Shown piece after piece: positions 1-7,277 of a stretch of 10,554 nt of DNA. Each line of letters opens with the position of its first letter. Within the stretch, counting starts at the first letter, position 1. A model generated the notes under the pieces. The model did not search any database. It was given only the letters and a program-made list of their open reading frames with translations, and was not told the DNA's origin. This DNA comes from Thaumarchaeota archaeon UBA183 (lineage in GTDB: Archaea; Thermoproteota; Nitrososphaeria; Nitrososphaerales; UBA183), in the NCBI GenBank assembly GCA_002495205.1, contig DAEE01000007.1, positions 40,276-50,829 of the forward strand, given 5' to 3'. Both the position numbers and the translations under genes were made by a program.

Positions 1-1833
1 CATGTGGATGTCGAACTCGTCCATCGCCCTGAGAGGGGAGACAATCCTCGCTTGTAGAGAGAGGATGAAGGCCATGAGGGCCACAGACCTCTCGCCACCG
101 CTCTGGGTGAAAGGGTCCAGGGTGGTGGGGGCGCCGCCGCGGAAGCCCACGTATAGGTCGAGCCCCGCCTCCTCGATGGCGTCCGCCTCTTCGAACTTGA
201 TGAAGCCGCTGGCGTCCGCCGCAGAAAGGACCGCCTGGTATGGAGGGTCAACGGACTCGACCAGGTCCTCCATGGCCTTCTTCCAGACCCCCTTCCTAGA
301 GCCTAGCTCCGCGAGCATCGATTTCTTGTTCTCCTGCAGCTGGGCGAGCTTCACCTTCAGCTCCTCGATGTTCCCAGAGTAGTCGTTGTAGATCTTCTCT
401 GCGTCGTCGGGGACGTCCTGCATCTTCTGGATGTGGGCAGAAACGAGCTTGAGCTCCTCTGAGACCTCGTAGGGCTGCCTCAGGGTCTCCATCCTCTGGC
501 CGGCCTTCTCGAGCTCCGGGGCCATCTTCTCCAGCTCCCCCCTGTACTCCTTCGCGCTGCGCTCGAGCTCGCGCAGGTCCGACTCTGTCACCCTGATTCT
601 GTAGGAGAGGACCTCGGCCTTCACCTTGAAGGAGACGTAGCCGTCCATGGTCTTCCTGATGAGTTCCTCCGTGCGGGTTATCTCCGGCTGAAGTGTAGAG
701 ACCTCTCTGTCCAGGTCCGCCTTCCTGCGCTGGGCGTCCTCCTCGGCCGCTGCACCCTTGCCCTGGATGTAGGCCGCGAGGTCTTTCAGGCGCTTGACGT
801 TCTTGTCCCCGCCCTGCTCCAACAGCTCGTCGATTGAAGTGGCAAGCCCCGCGACATCTTCCTTCATCGCGCGGTATGCGTCCCTTGCAGACTCGTCCTT
901 GGCCTTCTCGGACTCGGCCCTGACGAGCGCATAGTACAGCTTCCGGAGCTCTACCTGCTTGTCCAGCAGGGTCTGGTGGGACTCGTCTGCGTCTGCGGAG
1001 ACCTCTGCCTGCTGAGACTTCAGGTCCTCGAGCGCCCTAGTCTTCGCAAGGATCTTCTCCTCCGCTCCTTCGAGGGATTTCCTGAGCTTCGCTTCGGTGC
1101 TCCAGAGCTGTTCCTTTACGAGCAGGTCTCTGTGTTCGATCAGCTTCCTCTTCTCCTGGTAGCGGTCGTAGACCTGCTTCCAGTACTCCAGGGCCTGGTT
1201 GGCGTTGTCAATGAGCTGGAGGAGTGAGCTTTCCTCGCCGATGAGGCCGCTGAGCTCCTGCTCGGCCAGCAGGATCTTCTGCCTGTATTCTGCGAAGCCC
1301 ACAGCCTCCTCCACCATCCTCAGCCTTTCCTGGGGGCTGACCGCACCGAGCTCCTCGATCATCCCCTGGTGCATGATGATCAGGAGGTTGTCAGGGTTGA
1401 TCCCGAACTCCCGGAGGAGCCTGACCACCTCGCTCTTGTCAATCTCCTTGTAGTCTGCCTCGAACCAGTACGATCCGTCCTTCCTGAGGTACCTGCTCAG
1501 CATGAAGGTGTCGGACTTGGAGTATGGTATTGGGCGCCTCCCGCTCTTGGGGGAGTTATCGAATACAAGGGAGACCCGTGCGATGTCCTTCCCCCTGCGA
1601 ATCAGGTCGGAGAGCTTGCGGGAGCGCTCGGTGTACGCCTGCCCGAAGGCGACGGAAATGGCGAGGAGCACCGAAGACTTCCCCGCGCCGTTGGGGCCCA
1701 CGATGAGGTTTAGCCCCTCTCGGAGGGGGATCCTCGCGTACTCGTAGCTCATGAAGTTCTCTAGGATGATCTCCTTCACAGTCGTGAGATGGGCGGGTCT
1801 CTCCTCTGAGACCTCTCTGGTGCTCCTGGACAA
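1..1833 (-). CDS. SMC-like coiled-coil ATPase, partial (C-terminus beyond left edge)
   Basis: An SMC/Rad50-superfamily ATPase, probably a DNA-bound chromosome-organisation or repair factor. Numbering from the GTG at 1779: the N-terminal head starts with KEIILENFMSYE, followed by Walker A GPNGAGKSS (about residues 28-36), a Q-loop-like IIMHQGMIEEL and the SMC-type stretch SPQERLRMVEEAVGF. Charged coiled coil fills about 175-315 and 345-510, with a break near 320-345. The C-terminal head shows the ABC signature TQSGGERSVALMAF and Walker B LRAMDEFD at the window edge. The 593 residues contain no cysteine, so there is no CxxC zinc hook, and no hinge-sized globular domain is visible. With a normal C-terminal tail the protein would be near 680-700 residues, well short of canonical SMC (about 1,150-1,200). 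The frame is open back to a stop at 1866-1864. I chose TTG 1833 because a TATA-like element lies about 31 bases upstream; GTG 1779 fits the family N-terminus equally well. Divergent from the Lhr helicase gene. Confidence 0.93.
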   Translation of the reverse strand, partial: MSRSTREVSEERPAHLTTVKEIILENFMSYEYARIPLREGLNLIVGPNGAGKSSVLLAISVAFGQAYTERSRKLSDLIRRGKDIARVSLVFDNSPKSGRRPIPYSKSDTFMLSRYLRKDGSYWFEADYKEIDKSEVVRLLREFGINPDNLLIIMHQGMIEELGAVSPQERLRMVEEAVGFAEYRQKILLAEQELSGLIGEESSLLQLIDNANQALEYWKQVYDRYQEKRKLIEHRDLLVKEQLWSTEAKLRKSLEGAEEKILAKTRALEDLKSQQAEVSADADESHQTLLDKQVELRKLYYALVRAESEKAKDESARDAYRAMKEDVAGLATSIDELLEQGGDKNVKRLKDLAAYIQGKGAAAEEDAQRRKADLDREVSTLQPEITRTEELIRKTMDGYVSFKVKAEVLSYRIRVTESDLRELERSAKEYRGELEKMAPELEKAGQRMETLRQPYEVSEELKLVSAHIQKMQDVPDDAEKIYNDYSGNIEELKVKLAQLQENKKSMLAELGSRKGVWKKAMEDLVESVDPPYQAVLSAADASGFIKFEEADAIEEAGLDLYVGFRGGAPTTLDPFTQSGGERSVALMAFILSLQARIVSPLRAMDEFDIHM

Positions 1834-1860
1834 GCTTCGGGGGCTCGCGGCCGCGGGGCG

Positions 1861-1868
1861 CTTTTAGA
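1861..1868 (-). promoter_or_regulatory. TATA-like element for the SMC-like gene
   Basis: On the minus strand the sequence reads TCTAAAAG, the only AT-rich octamer upstream of the SMC-like gene. Its centre is about 31 bases before TTG 1833, which would give a leaderless or nearly leaderless transcript. Prediction from position and composition only. Confidence 0.45.
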
Positions 1869-1910
1869 CCTTGCTGACTTTTGGGGCCAAAAACAGTTTC
1901 GGGGGCCCCT

Positions 1911-1940
1911 CTCCTCCGAGGGCTTAAATCGGCGGAGGAG
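1911..1940. repeat. Perfect 8-bp inverted repeat bracketing the Lhr TATA box
   Basis: CTCCTCCG (1911-1918) and CGGAGGAG (1933-1940) are exact reverse complements separated by 14 bases. The TATA-like CTTAAATC sits inside the spacer. It could be an operator for a dimeric regulator or a chance product of purine-rich, GC-rich DNA. The geometry is seen directly; a function is inferred. Confidence 0.5.
1923..1930 (+). promoter_or_regulatory. TATA box of the Lhr helicase gene
   Basis: CTTAAATC lies in an otherwise very GC-rich 120-base divergent intergenic region. Its centre is about 28 bases upstream of TTG 1955, the archaeal TATA-to-start distance, so transcription probably begins at or next to the start codon. 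No Shine-Dalgarno sequence is needed or clearly present. Confidence 0.7.
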
Positions 1941-1954
1941 GCGCTTTTCGCCCA

Positions 1955-4798
1955 TTGTCCCCAGAGAGCTCGTTCGAGGTCCTCGCCCCAGCGGTGAGGG
2001 GGTTCTTGGCAGAGATGGGGATGACCGAGCCAACTCCGCCCCAGGTCCAGGCCTGGCCCCTCGTCTCGAGGGGAGAGGACGTCTTGGTCGTGGCGCCGAC
2101 GGGTTCGGGCAAGACCGAGGCCGCCCTCCTCCCGCTGCTGAGCAGGCTCGTCCTGGAGGGGCACGGAGACGGCATCTCGCTACTGTACATCACCCCGATG
2201 CGGGCACTCAACAGGGACATGCTGAAGCGCTTGCAGGTCTGGTGCGCGAGGCTGGGCCTGACGGTCGACATCAGGCACGGAGACACCCCCCAGGCCCAAA
2301 GGGCTAGACAGTCCGCTCACCCCCCTGACGTCCTCGTCACCACTCCCGAGACCCTGCAGGCGGTCCTCCCGGGAAGGCGGATGAGGGACAACCTCTCACA
2401 TCTGAAGGCGGTGGTGGTCGACGAGCTCCACAACCTTGTGGAGAGCAAGAGGGGGGTCCAGCTCTGCGTTGGTCTGGAGAGGCTCAGGAGGGTCGCCCCG
2501 AGGTTCCAGCTTGTCGCCCTTTCGGCCACAGTTGGGACGCCTGAGGTAGCAGCCAGGTTCCTTTTCGGCGGCGGGCCCCATACAATTGTGAAGGCCGAAG
2601 CCCCCAAAGAGTTCGCCTATGCCATCGAGTATCCAGTCCCTGACCCGTCGAACCAGTCGGCCGCCAAGGAGACCTATTCGGCGCCTGACCTTGCCGCCCG
2701 CCTCTCGCGAATCAACTCTCTGATTGACAGCCACGCTTCGACCCTGATCTTCGTCAACAGCAGGACCATGGCCGAGATGCTGGGGGAGAAGCTGGCGAGG
2801 CTGAGGAAGGATGTGGGGGTGCACCACGGCTCACTCCCGAGGGAGGAGAGGGAAAGGGTGGAGCACGCCTTCAAGATGGGCGGGCTGAAGGCCCTAGTCT
2901 GCACCAGCACACTGGAGCTAGGCATTGACGTTGGGTCCGTCGACCTGGTCATCCAGTACATGTCTCCCCGCCAGGTCACCAGCCTCGTGCAGCGGGTCGG
3001 GAGGAGCGGGCACACGCTCGGGAAGGTGTCCAATGGGGTCTTGGTAACTGTGTCTGCCGACGACATACTCGAGTCCTCGGCTAGCGTCCAGTCGGCCGCC
3101 CAGGGGAGGATAGAGCCCACCAGGCCGTTCGCGAACTCACTGGACGTGCTGGCACACCAGGTGGCGGGATACCTGATGGACTTCGAGAATATGGACGCCG
3201 ACAGGCTACTTTCCGAGATAAGAAGGGCGGCCCCCTTCGAGGGGCTTGGAGAGGGGGCATTCATGCGCACGGTGAAGTACATGGCGGAACTGAGAAAGGT
3301 TAGGTTCGACGGGAAGACCCTTTCTCGGACCAGGCTAACGAGGGAGTACTACTACGAGAATCTGTCGATGATCCCCGACGAGACCAGGTACCTGGTCGTC
3401 GACGTCTCGACCAACCAGACTGTGGGCATACTGGGGGAGGAGTTCGTCCTACTGAGCGTGAAGGTGGGGGTGCACTTCGTCTGCAAGGGCAAGATCTGGC
3501 AGGTGGAGCAGGTTGCCGACGACAGGAAGATCTACGTCACGCCCGTGGAAGACCCGATGGCCGCGGTCCCTGGCTGGGACGGGGAGATGCTCCCGATCCC
3601 CTACGAGCTCGCCGTCGAGACGGGCCGCCTCAGAAGGGAGGTCGCCGACGCCCTGGACAGAGGGGAAGACGCGGTGGTCGAGGCTTCCGAGAGGATACCC
3701 GGCGACGCGGCCGCCCGCGCCCTCGTGTTGGACGAGATTGCTGAGCACAAGAAGATGGGGGCGCCTGTCCCGTCTGACAGGCTGGTCCTCTTCGAGGGGT
3801 TCGGGAAGTACCTGATCATCCATCTCTGCTTTGGAGAGTCTGTGAACAGGACCTTCGCCTACACCTTTGAGGAGATCCTCTCCCGGCGAGGGCTGGTGAG
3901 GGTCTGGTGGCTCGACGGCTACAGGATACTGATGGAGCTCACGACTGACACGGAAGAGCTTGACCTGAAGGCCATCGCCCAAGAGCTGATGGGGTTAACC
4001 CCGGAGGAGCTTGAGAGGACGTATGCAGTGGCCGCGCAAAGGAACTTCCCCTTCCCCGCGAGGGTGAAGCACGTGGCGGAGAGGTTCGGCGCCCTGAAGC
4101 GGGGGAAGTTGATAGCGCACCCCAACCTCTGCTCCCTTCCCACGAGGTTCGAGAAGACCCCCATCTTCGAGGAAGCACTCCAGGAGACAGGGAGGGACCT
4201 GATCGATATGGAGCAGGGGAAGCAGGTGCTTCTGGCGGTCGCGGATGGACGGATTGCTGTGGAGACCTTCCTCGCCGGGGACAGGCCGACCCCCATCGCA
4301 TACGGCCTCCTCTACAGGTACCTCGAGGTCCCGGAGGCTGTCGCCCCCGATTCGCTGGGGAGGTCGTCTTACCAGAGGATGAAGGCGAGCATCTTCGGGA
4401 CAGACGTGAGCCTCCTGTGCGTGAAGTGCGGCGCAGGCCAGGGGGACACCACGGTCGGAGACCTTCCGGAGGAGCCGAAGTGCGCTGCCTGCGGCTCTGG
4501 CCTCCTGGTCCCCTGCTATTGGGGGACTGCAAAGCTATCGGAACTGGTCAGGAAGAGGGAGGCCAAGGGGCCGCTCAACGAAGAGGAGAGGGCAGAGTTG
4601 TCCAAGGCCAGGAGGGGGGCCGACCTTGTGCTCTCCTATGGCAAGAAGGCGGTCGTGGCCCAGACAGTCTATGGGATTGGCCCCCAGACGGCTTCAAGGA
4701 TCCTCGCCGAGATGCACGACGACGAGGAGGCGTTCTACAGAGACCTGCTGGAGGCCAAAATTCGCTTCGTCACCACGAGGCAGTTCTGGGGCAACTGA
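1955..4798 (+). CDS. lhr: Lhr-type superfamily 2 ATP-dependent helicase
   Basis: Large Lhr-family helicase (COG1201), 947 residues, a normal length for archaeal Lhr. The family unwinds nucleic acids, including RNA-DNA hybrids, in repair or RNA metabolism. Visible motifs are Q-like TPPQVQAWP (27-35), Walker A APTGSGKTEAA (47-57), Ia TPMRALNRD (80-88), VTTPETL (128-134), DELH (156-159), SAT (190-192), TLIFVNSRT (263-271), HHGSLPREER (290-299), TSTLELGID (317-325) and motif VI QRVGRSGH (346-353). The Lhr-specific winged-helix and barrel region follows. Near the C-terminus four cysteines (822, 825, 843, 846) form a CxxC...CxxC zinc-ribbon-like pair, and YGIGPQTASRILAEM (906-920) looks like a helix-hairpin-helix. 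The TTG start is supported by the TATA spacing and by the N-terminal helix preceding TPPQ, which a later Met would remove. It heads a same-strand run with an unknown protein and a COG1407 phosphoesterase. Confidence 0.97.
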   Translation: MSPESSFEVLAPAVRGFLAEMGMTEPTPPQVQAWPLVSRGEDVLVVAPTGSGKTEAALLPLLSRLVLEGHGDGISLLYITPMRALNRDMLKRLQVWCARLGLTVDIRHGDTPQAQRARQSAHPPDVLVTTPETLQAVLPGRRMRDNLSHLKAVVVDELHNLVESKRGVQLCVGLERLRRVAPRFQLVALSATVGTPEVAARFLFGGGPHTIVKAEAPKEFAYAIEYPVPDPSNQSAAKETYSAPDLAARLSRINSLIDSHASTLIFVNSRTMAEMLGEKLARLRKDVGVHHGSLPREERERVEHAFKMGGLKALVCTSTLELGIDVGSVDLVIQYMSPRQVTSLVQRVGRSGHTLGKVSNGVLVTVSADDILESSASVQSAAQGRIEPTRPFANSLDVLAHQVAGYLMDFENMDADRLLSEIRRAAPFEGLGEGAFMRTVKYMAELRKVRFDGKTLSRTRLTREYYYENLSMIPDETRYLVVDVSTNQTVGILGEEFVLLSVKVGVHFVCKGKIWQVEQVADDRKIYVTPVEDPMAAVPGWDGEMLPIPYELAVETGRLRREVADALDRGEDAVVEASERIPGDAAARALVLDEIAEHKKMGAPVPSDRLVLFEGFGKYLIIHLCFGESVNRTFAYTFEEILSRRGLVRVWWLDGYRILMELTTDTEELDLKAIAQELMGLTPEELERTYAVAAQRNFPFPARVKHVAERFGALKRGKLIAHPNLCSLPTRFEKTPIFEEALQETGRDLIDMEQGKQVLLAVADGRIAVETFLAGDRPTPIAYGLLYRYLEVPEAVAPDSLGRSSYQRMKASIFGTDVSLLCVKCGAGQGDTTVGDLPEEPKCAACGSGLLVPCYWGTAKLSELVRKREAKGPLNEEERAELSKARRGADLVLSYGKKAVVAQTVYGIGPQTASRILAEMHDDEEAFYRDLLEAKIRFVTTRQFWGN

Positions 4799-4833
4799 AA
4801 GCCCATAAGCAGGAGACAGGGGGGCGGGGCAGA

Positions 4834-5517
4834 TTGGTTCTAGCGGGGAAGGTGTTCTTGGTCAGGGAGAACTACGAGCTCGACACCCTAACCGAGAAGC
4901 TGAAGGCGTTCAAGGTCGAAACGGAGACGACCGTCGAAGAAAAGGAGTTCAAGCTGACGACTGAGATAACGGACCTGAGCATGGGCAAGGGAAGCCTGGA
5001 GGGGAAGTTCTCCTTCGACACTGTCTTCGTCATTCCTCACAGAGGGGAGTCTATCCCGGTTCCGAGGACCTACGAGGCCCCATTCTCATTCAGCATGTAC
5101 AAGGACAGGATGTTCCTCACTGTCTACGACAAGAAGAACAGGGCCAACAACGTCGCCAACGAGATGAGCAAAGCGGTGTTCATGAGCCTGGGTCAGGTGG
5201 TGGAGGCCAGGATAGACCCAGAGACCCTGAGGAAGTTCCATGAAGCGAACTTCGAGGACACGAAGGTGATCTTCTACTCCGACGTGGACCTCCCCAACAT
5301 CACGAAGCTGTCTCTCTACGGGGCGGAGCTTGGGAACACGAGCCTGTACAGCGACTACCTCACCCACGGTAAGCTCTGGTACATTGTTTTCAAGAGCAAG
5401 GCCTACGGCTACGTCTTCGGGCTTACGAGGAACTGCATACTCACTGCCTTCAGCAGGATGGAGCTTTCAGAGTTCAAGAACTTCGTTAATACGCAGGTCT
5501 TCCCGCTGATAGCCTAG
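4834..5517 (+). CDS. Uncharacterised protein between Lhr and COG1407 phosphoesterase
   Basis: I do not recognise this family. It is about 227 residues, soluble-looking and mixed alpha/beta, with no signal peptide, membrane segment, metal-binding cysteine pair or P-loop. It opens with a strand-like KVFLVRENYEL, then an acidic/basic alternating segment, a strand-rich middle (GESIPVPRTYEAPFSFSMYK) and an aromatic C-terminal part (GKLWYIVFKS, YGYVFGLTRNCILTAFSRM). Codon use matches its neighbours, so it is a real gene rather than a shadow. The start is ambiguous: TTG 4834 has a weak TATA-like CATAAG about 28 bases upstream, while GTG 4852 and TTG 4858 are alternatives. It begins about 35 bases after the helicase stop and ends one base before the phosphoesterase start. 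Context suggests a role with Lhr and the phosphoesterase in nucleic-acid repair or processing. That is guilt by association only. Confidence 0.85.
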   Translation: MVLAGKVFLVRENYELDTLTEKLKAFKVETETTVEEKEFKLTTEITDLSMGKGSLEGKFSFDTVFVIPHRGESIPVPRTYEAPFSFSMYKDRMFLTVYDKKNRANNVANEMSKAVFMSLGQVVEARIDPETLRKFHEANFEDTKVIFYSDVDLPNITKLSLYGAELGNTSLYSDYLTHGKLWYIVFKSKAYGYVFGLTRNCILTAFSRMELSEFKNFVNTQVFPLIA

Positions 5518-5518
5518 T

Positions 5519-6277
5519 TTGCTGAAGATAGTCCCGGGCGAAGCGGCGGTAGTGTTCTCTGACGCCGGCGACAGTACTCTCCTGATTTCTGACCTGCACC
5601 TCGGCCTCGAGAAGGAGATGGCGAAGAAAGGGTTCCGCCTTCCGGCCTATTCCGTGAAGATGGTGGAGAGGGTGAAGGACATCGCCGAGAAGTATGGGAC
5701 CAACCGGCTGGCGGTGCTGGGGGACGTCAAGCACACAGTGGGGAAGGTCGAGGACATCGACTGGGGGGTCATCCCATGGTTCTTCGACACGATGCTCGAC
5801 CTCTTCGAGGCAGTCGAAGTGGTCCCGGGGAACCACGACGGGAGCATCAGGACGGTCCTCCCGCAGCGGGTCACCCTTCACCCCTCGCATGGAATGGTCC
5901 TGGGCAGGGGCAGGGGCAGGATAGGGGTAGCCCACGGCCACGCCTGGCCCTCTGAGGAGGCCATAGCGACCCGGAACTTGGTCATTGGGCACTCGCACTT
6001 CACCTACGAGATGCGTGATTCCCTCGGCTCGAGGACGAGGGAGGCAGTCTGGGTAAGAGCAGACTACGATGTTGCAGAGCTAATGGAGGGGGCAGGATAC
6101 GAGTCCAGGGCGAAGGGGAGGGGGAGGCTTACGGTCATGCCCCCATTCAACAGGCTTGTGGGGGGGCAGCCCATCAACAGGAGCAGGTCGTTCCAGTTCG
6201 GGCCTGTGCTTTCTTCTAGGTCCGTGAGCCTAGAGGACGCAGACATTTTCCTGACTGACGGGACCAGGGTAACCTAG
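5519..6277 (+). CDS. COG1407 (ICC-like/PdeM-like) metallophosphoesterase
   Basis: Predicted dinuclear-metal phosphoesterase, 252 residues, a typical length. Motifs in order are SDLHLG (D25, H27), LGDVKHTVG (D69, with K71-H72), PGNHDG (N105, H106, D107), AHGHAWP (H139, H141) and IGHSHF (157-161). GDxKH and GHAWP distinguish the COG1407 group from Mre11 and other calcineurin-like enzymes. The C-terminal DADIFLTDGTRV segment is also typical. Bacterial relatives are called DNA-ligase-associated PdeM, and COG1407 genes often neighbour Lhr helicases, as here. An arginine-glycine run GRGRGR (129-134), just before HGHAWP, is encoded by a small GGGGCA repeat. TTG 5519 is forced: the next Met lies beyond the first metal motif. 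The start is one base after the upstream stop, suggesting translational coupling, although GTTAATAC about 31 bases upstream could act as a separate promoter. Confidence 0.93.
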   Translation: MLKIVPGEAAVVFSDAGDSTLLISDLHLGLEKEMAKKGFRLPAYSVKMVERVKDIAEKYGTNRLAVLGDVKHTVGKVEDIDWGVIPWFFDTMLDLFEAVEVVPGNHDGSIRTVLPQRVTLHPSHGMVLGRGRGRIGVAHGHAWPSEEAIATRNLVIGHSHFTYEMRDSLGSRTREAVWVRADYDVAELMEGAGYESRAKGRGRLTVMPPFNRLVGGQPINRSRSFQFGPVLSSRSVSLEDADIFLTDGTRVT

Positions 6278-6285
6278 TTCCGCCG

Positions 6286-6627
6286 CTACTTTTCGATTGC
6301 GCCAGAGACCAGGCGCTCGAGAGATGCTTCTCCCACTGCGCCTATCACTGCGTCCAGGGGTTGGCCGTTCTTGAATATCATGAAGGTCGGGATGGAAAGG
6401 ACCTGGTAACGGGAAGAGATGCTCATCTCCTCGTCCACGTTCACCTTGCCGAAGAGGACCTTGCCAGAATACTTCGCAGCGAGCCTCTCCACGACCGGTT
6501 CCATCGCCCTGCAGGGGCCGCACCATGCTGCCCAGAAGTCCACGAACATTGGCCTGTCCGACGAACTCAGCATGTCAAAGTTCGCCTCGGTCAGCTTCAC
6601 TGTTGAATCTTGACGGCTTGTCTCCAT
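6286..6627 (-). CDS. trxA: Thioredoxin
   Basis: Small cytosolic thiol-disulfide oxidoreductase. From ATG 6627 it has 113 residues with FVDFWAAWCGPCR, giving active-site cysteines C36 and C39 (WCGPC), the buried Asp-type D30, and SIPTFMIF with the cis-proline P80. This is a complete single-domain thioredoxin without signal peptide or membrane anchor. The expected substrates are protein disulfides, reduced with electrons from a thioredoxin reductase not present in this window. A start at GTG 6642 (five residues longer) is possible. I prefer ATG 6627 because the nearest TATA element predicts transcription starting near 6637, inside the longer reading. It converges on the phosphoesterase gene with 8 bases between them and diverges from the Nudix gene. 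Confidence 0.95.
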   Translation of the reverse strand: METSRQDSTVKLTEANFDMLSSSDRPMFVDFWAAWCGPCRAMEPVVERLAAKYSGKVLFGKVNVDEEMSISSRYQVLSIPTFMIFKNGQPLDAVIGAVGEASLERLVSGAIEK

Positions 6628-6658
6628 TCCGAATTCCGTCACAAGCTTCTGCGATGCG

Positions 6659-6669
6659 TATTTAAAATT
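6659..6669. promoter_or_regulatory. Shared divergent TATA element (thioredoxin / Nudix)
   Basis: TATTTAAAATT is AT-only and nearly symmetric, reading TTTAAAAT on the plus strand and TTTTAAATA on the minus strand. On the plus strand its centre is about 28 bases before TTG 6693, fitting a leaderless Nudix transcript. On the minus strand it would place initiation near 6637, about 10 bases before thioredoxin ATG 6627. No second TATA box fits the thioredoxin gene, so one element may drive both directions. Confidence 0.6.
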
Positions 6670-6692
6670 GGAGAGCGTTGGGATAATTTGAC

Positions 6693-7256
6693 TTGGCCGG
6701 AGAGACCTTCGTGAAGATGGTCAGGAACCTCGTCCAGCACGAGCCACCCCAGAAGGGGCTGCGGTTCGCGTCGGTCGCTGTGATTGTCAGAGACAGACAA
6801 TCCCCCAGGGTCCTGCTGATCAGGAGGGCGGAGCGGGAGGGAGACCCCTGGTCCGGGCAGGTAGCCTTCCCAGGAGGGAAGACGCAGGCAGGAGACAAGA
6901 CGGTGAAGGCCACCGCCGTCCGCGAGACAAGAGAGGAGGTTGGTATCGATTTGGAAAGGTCTGCAGAGTTCCTGGGGTACGGCGAGGTGAGCACGACCCA
7001 CACGGGCACCATGGACGTCGTCCCCTCTGTCTTCGAACTGAAAGAGAGCGTCGTGGTGAGGCCCAACGACGAGGTCGCGTCCTTCCGCTGGGTGGGGCTC
7101 GACGAACTGCAAGCGCCGTCAGCGAGGAGGACTCACGGTCTCCAGCGAGAAGGGACGACGGTAGGAATGCCAGCCTACGGCGTGGGAGACTACGTGGTGT
7201 GGGGACTCACCTACCGCATCCTGAGCACAATCCTAGATGACGGAACCGGCACCTAG
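6693..7256 (+). CDS. Nudix hydrolase (CoA pyrophosphatase-like)
   Basis: Nudix-fold pyrophosphohydrolase, 187 residues. The strand RFASVAVIV leads to VLLIRRAEREGDPWSGQVAFPGGK, then a Nudix helix ending RETREEVGI (77-85) with the metal-ligand glutamates E78, E81 and E82. The spacing between GGK and RE is one residue longer than the classic box, as in the CoA-pyrophosphatase (NUDT7/8-like, COG0494) branch, and FPGGK preceded by SGQVA also fits that branch. The substrate could be CoA, a nucleoside diphosphate derivative or an oxidised nucleotide; the sequence does not decide. TTG 6693 is supported by TATA spacing; ATG 6717 is a possible later start and would still leave the domain intact. Divergent from thioredoxin, which might suggest a shared oxidative-stress setting, but this is only inference. 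Confidence 0.92.
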   Translation: MAGETFVKMVRNLVQHEPPQKGLRFASVAVIVRDRQSPRVLLIRRAEREGDPWSGQVAFPGGKTQAGDKTVKATAVRETREEVGIDLERSAEFLGYGEVSTTHTGTMDVVPSVFELKESVVVRPNDEVASFRWVGLDELQAPSARRTHGLQREGTTVGMPAYGVGDYVVWGLTYRILSTILDDGTGT

Positions 7257-7277
7257 GCCGGGACCCGTCGGGCCCGC

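Noticed and set aside
1556..2164. Long minus-strand open frame across the SMC/Lhr intergenic region
   Set aside because: It overlaps both genes out of frame, has a low-complexity Arg/Pro/Gly-rich translation typical of GC-rich shadows, and no recognisable motif.
3449..3982. Antisense frame of 177 codons inside the helicase gene
   Set aside because: It is fully contained in a strongly conserved coding region and has no start signal, motif or TATA element of its own; a GC-rich shadow.
4417..4833. Upstream extension of the unknown gene's reading frame into the helicase gene
   Set aside because: The translation of this part is Gly/Arg-rich shadow sequence of the helicase C-terminus; the protein-like composition begins only near 4834-4852.
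5519..6277. Phosphoesterase as an Mre11 partner of the SMC-like/Rad50-like protein
   Set aside because: Its GDxKH and GHAWP motifs and its length place it in COG1407, and the SMC-like protein lacks a zinc hook, so an Mre11-Rad50 pair is not supported.
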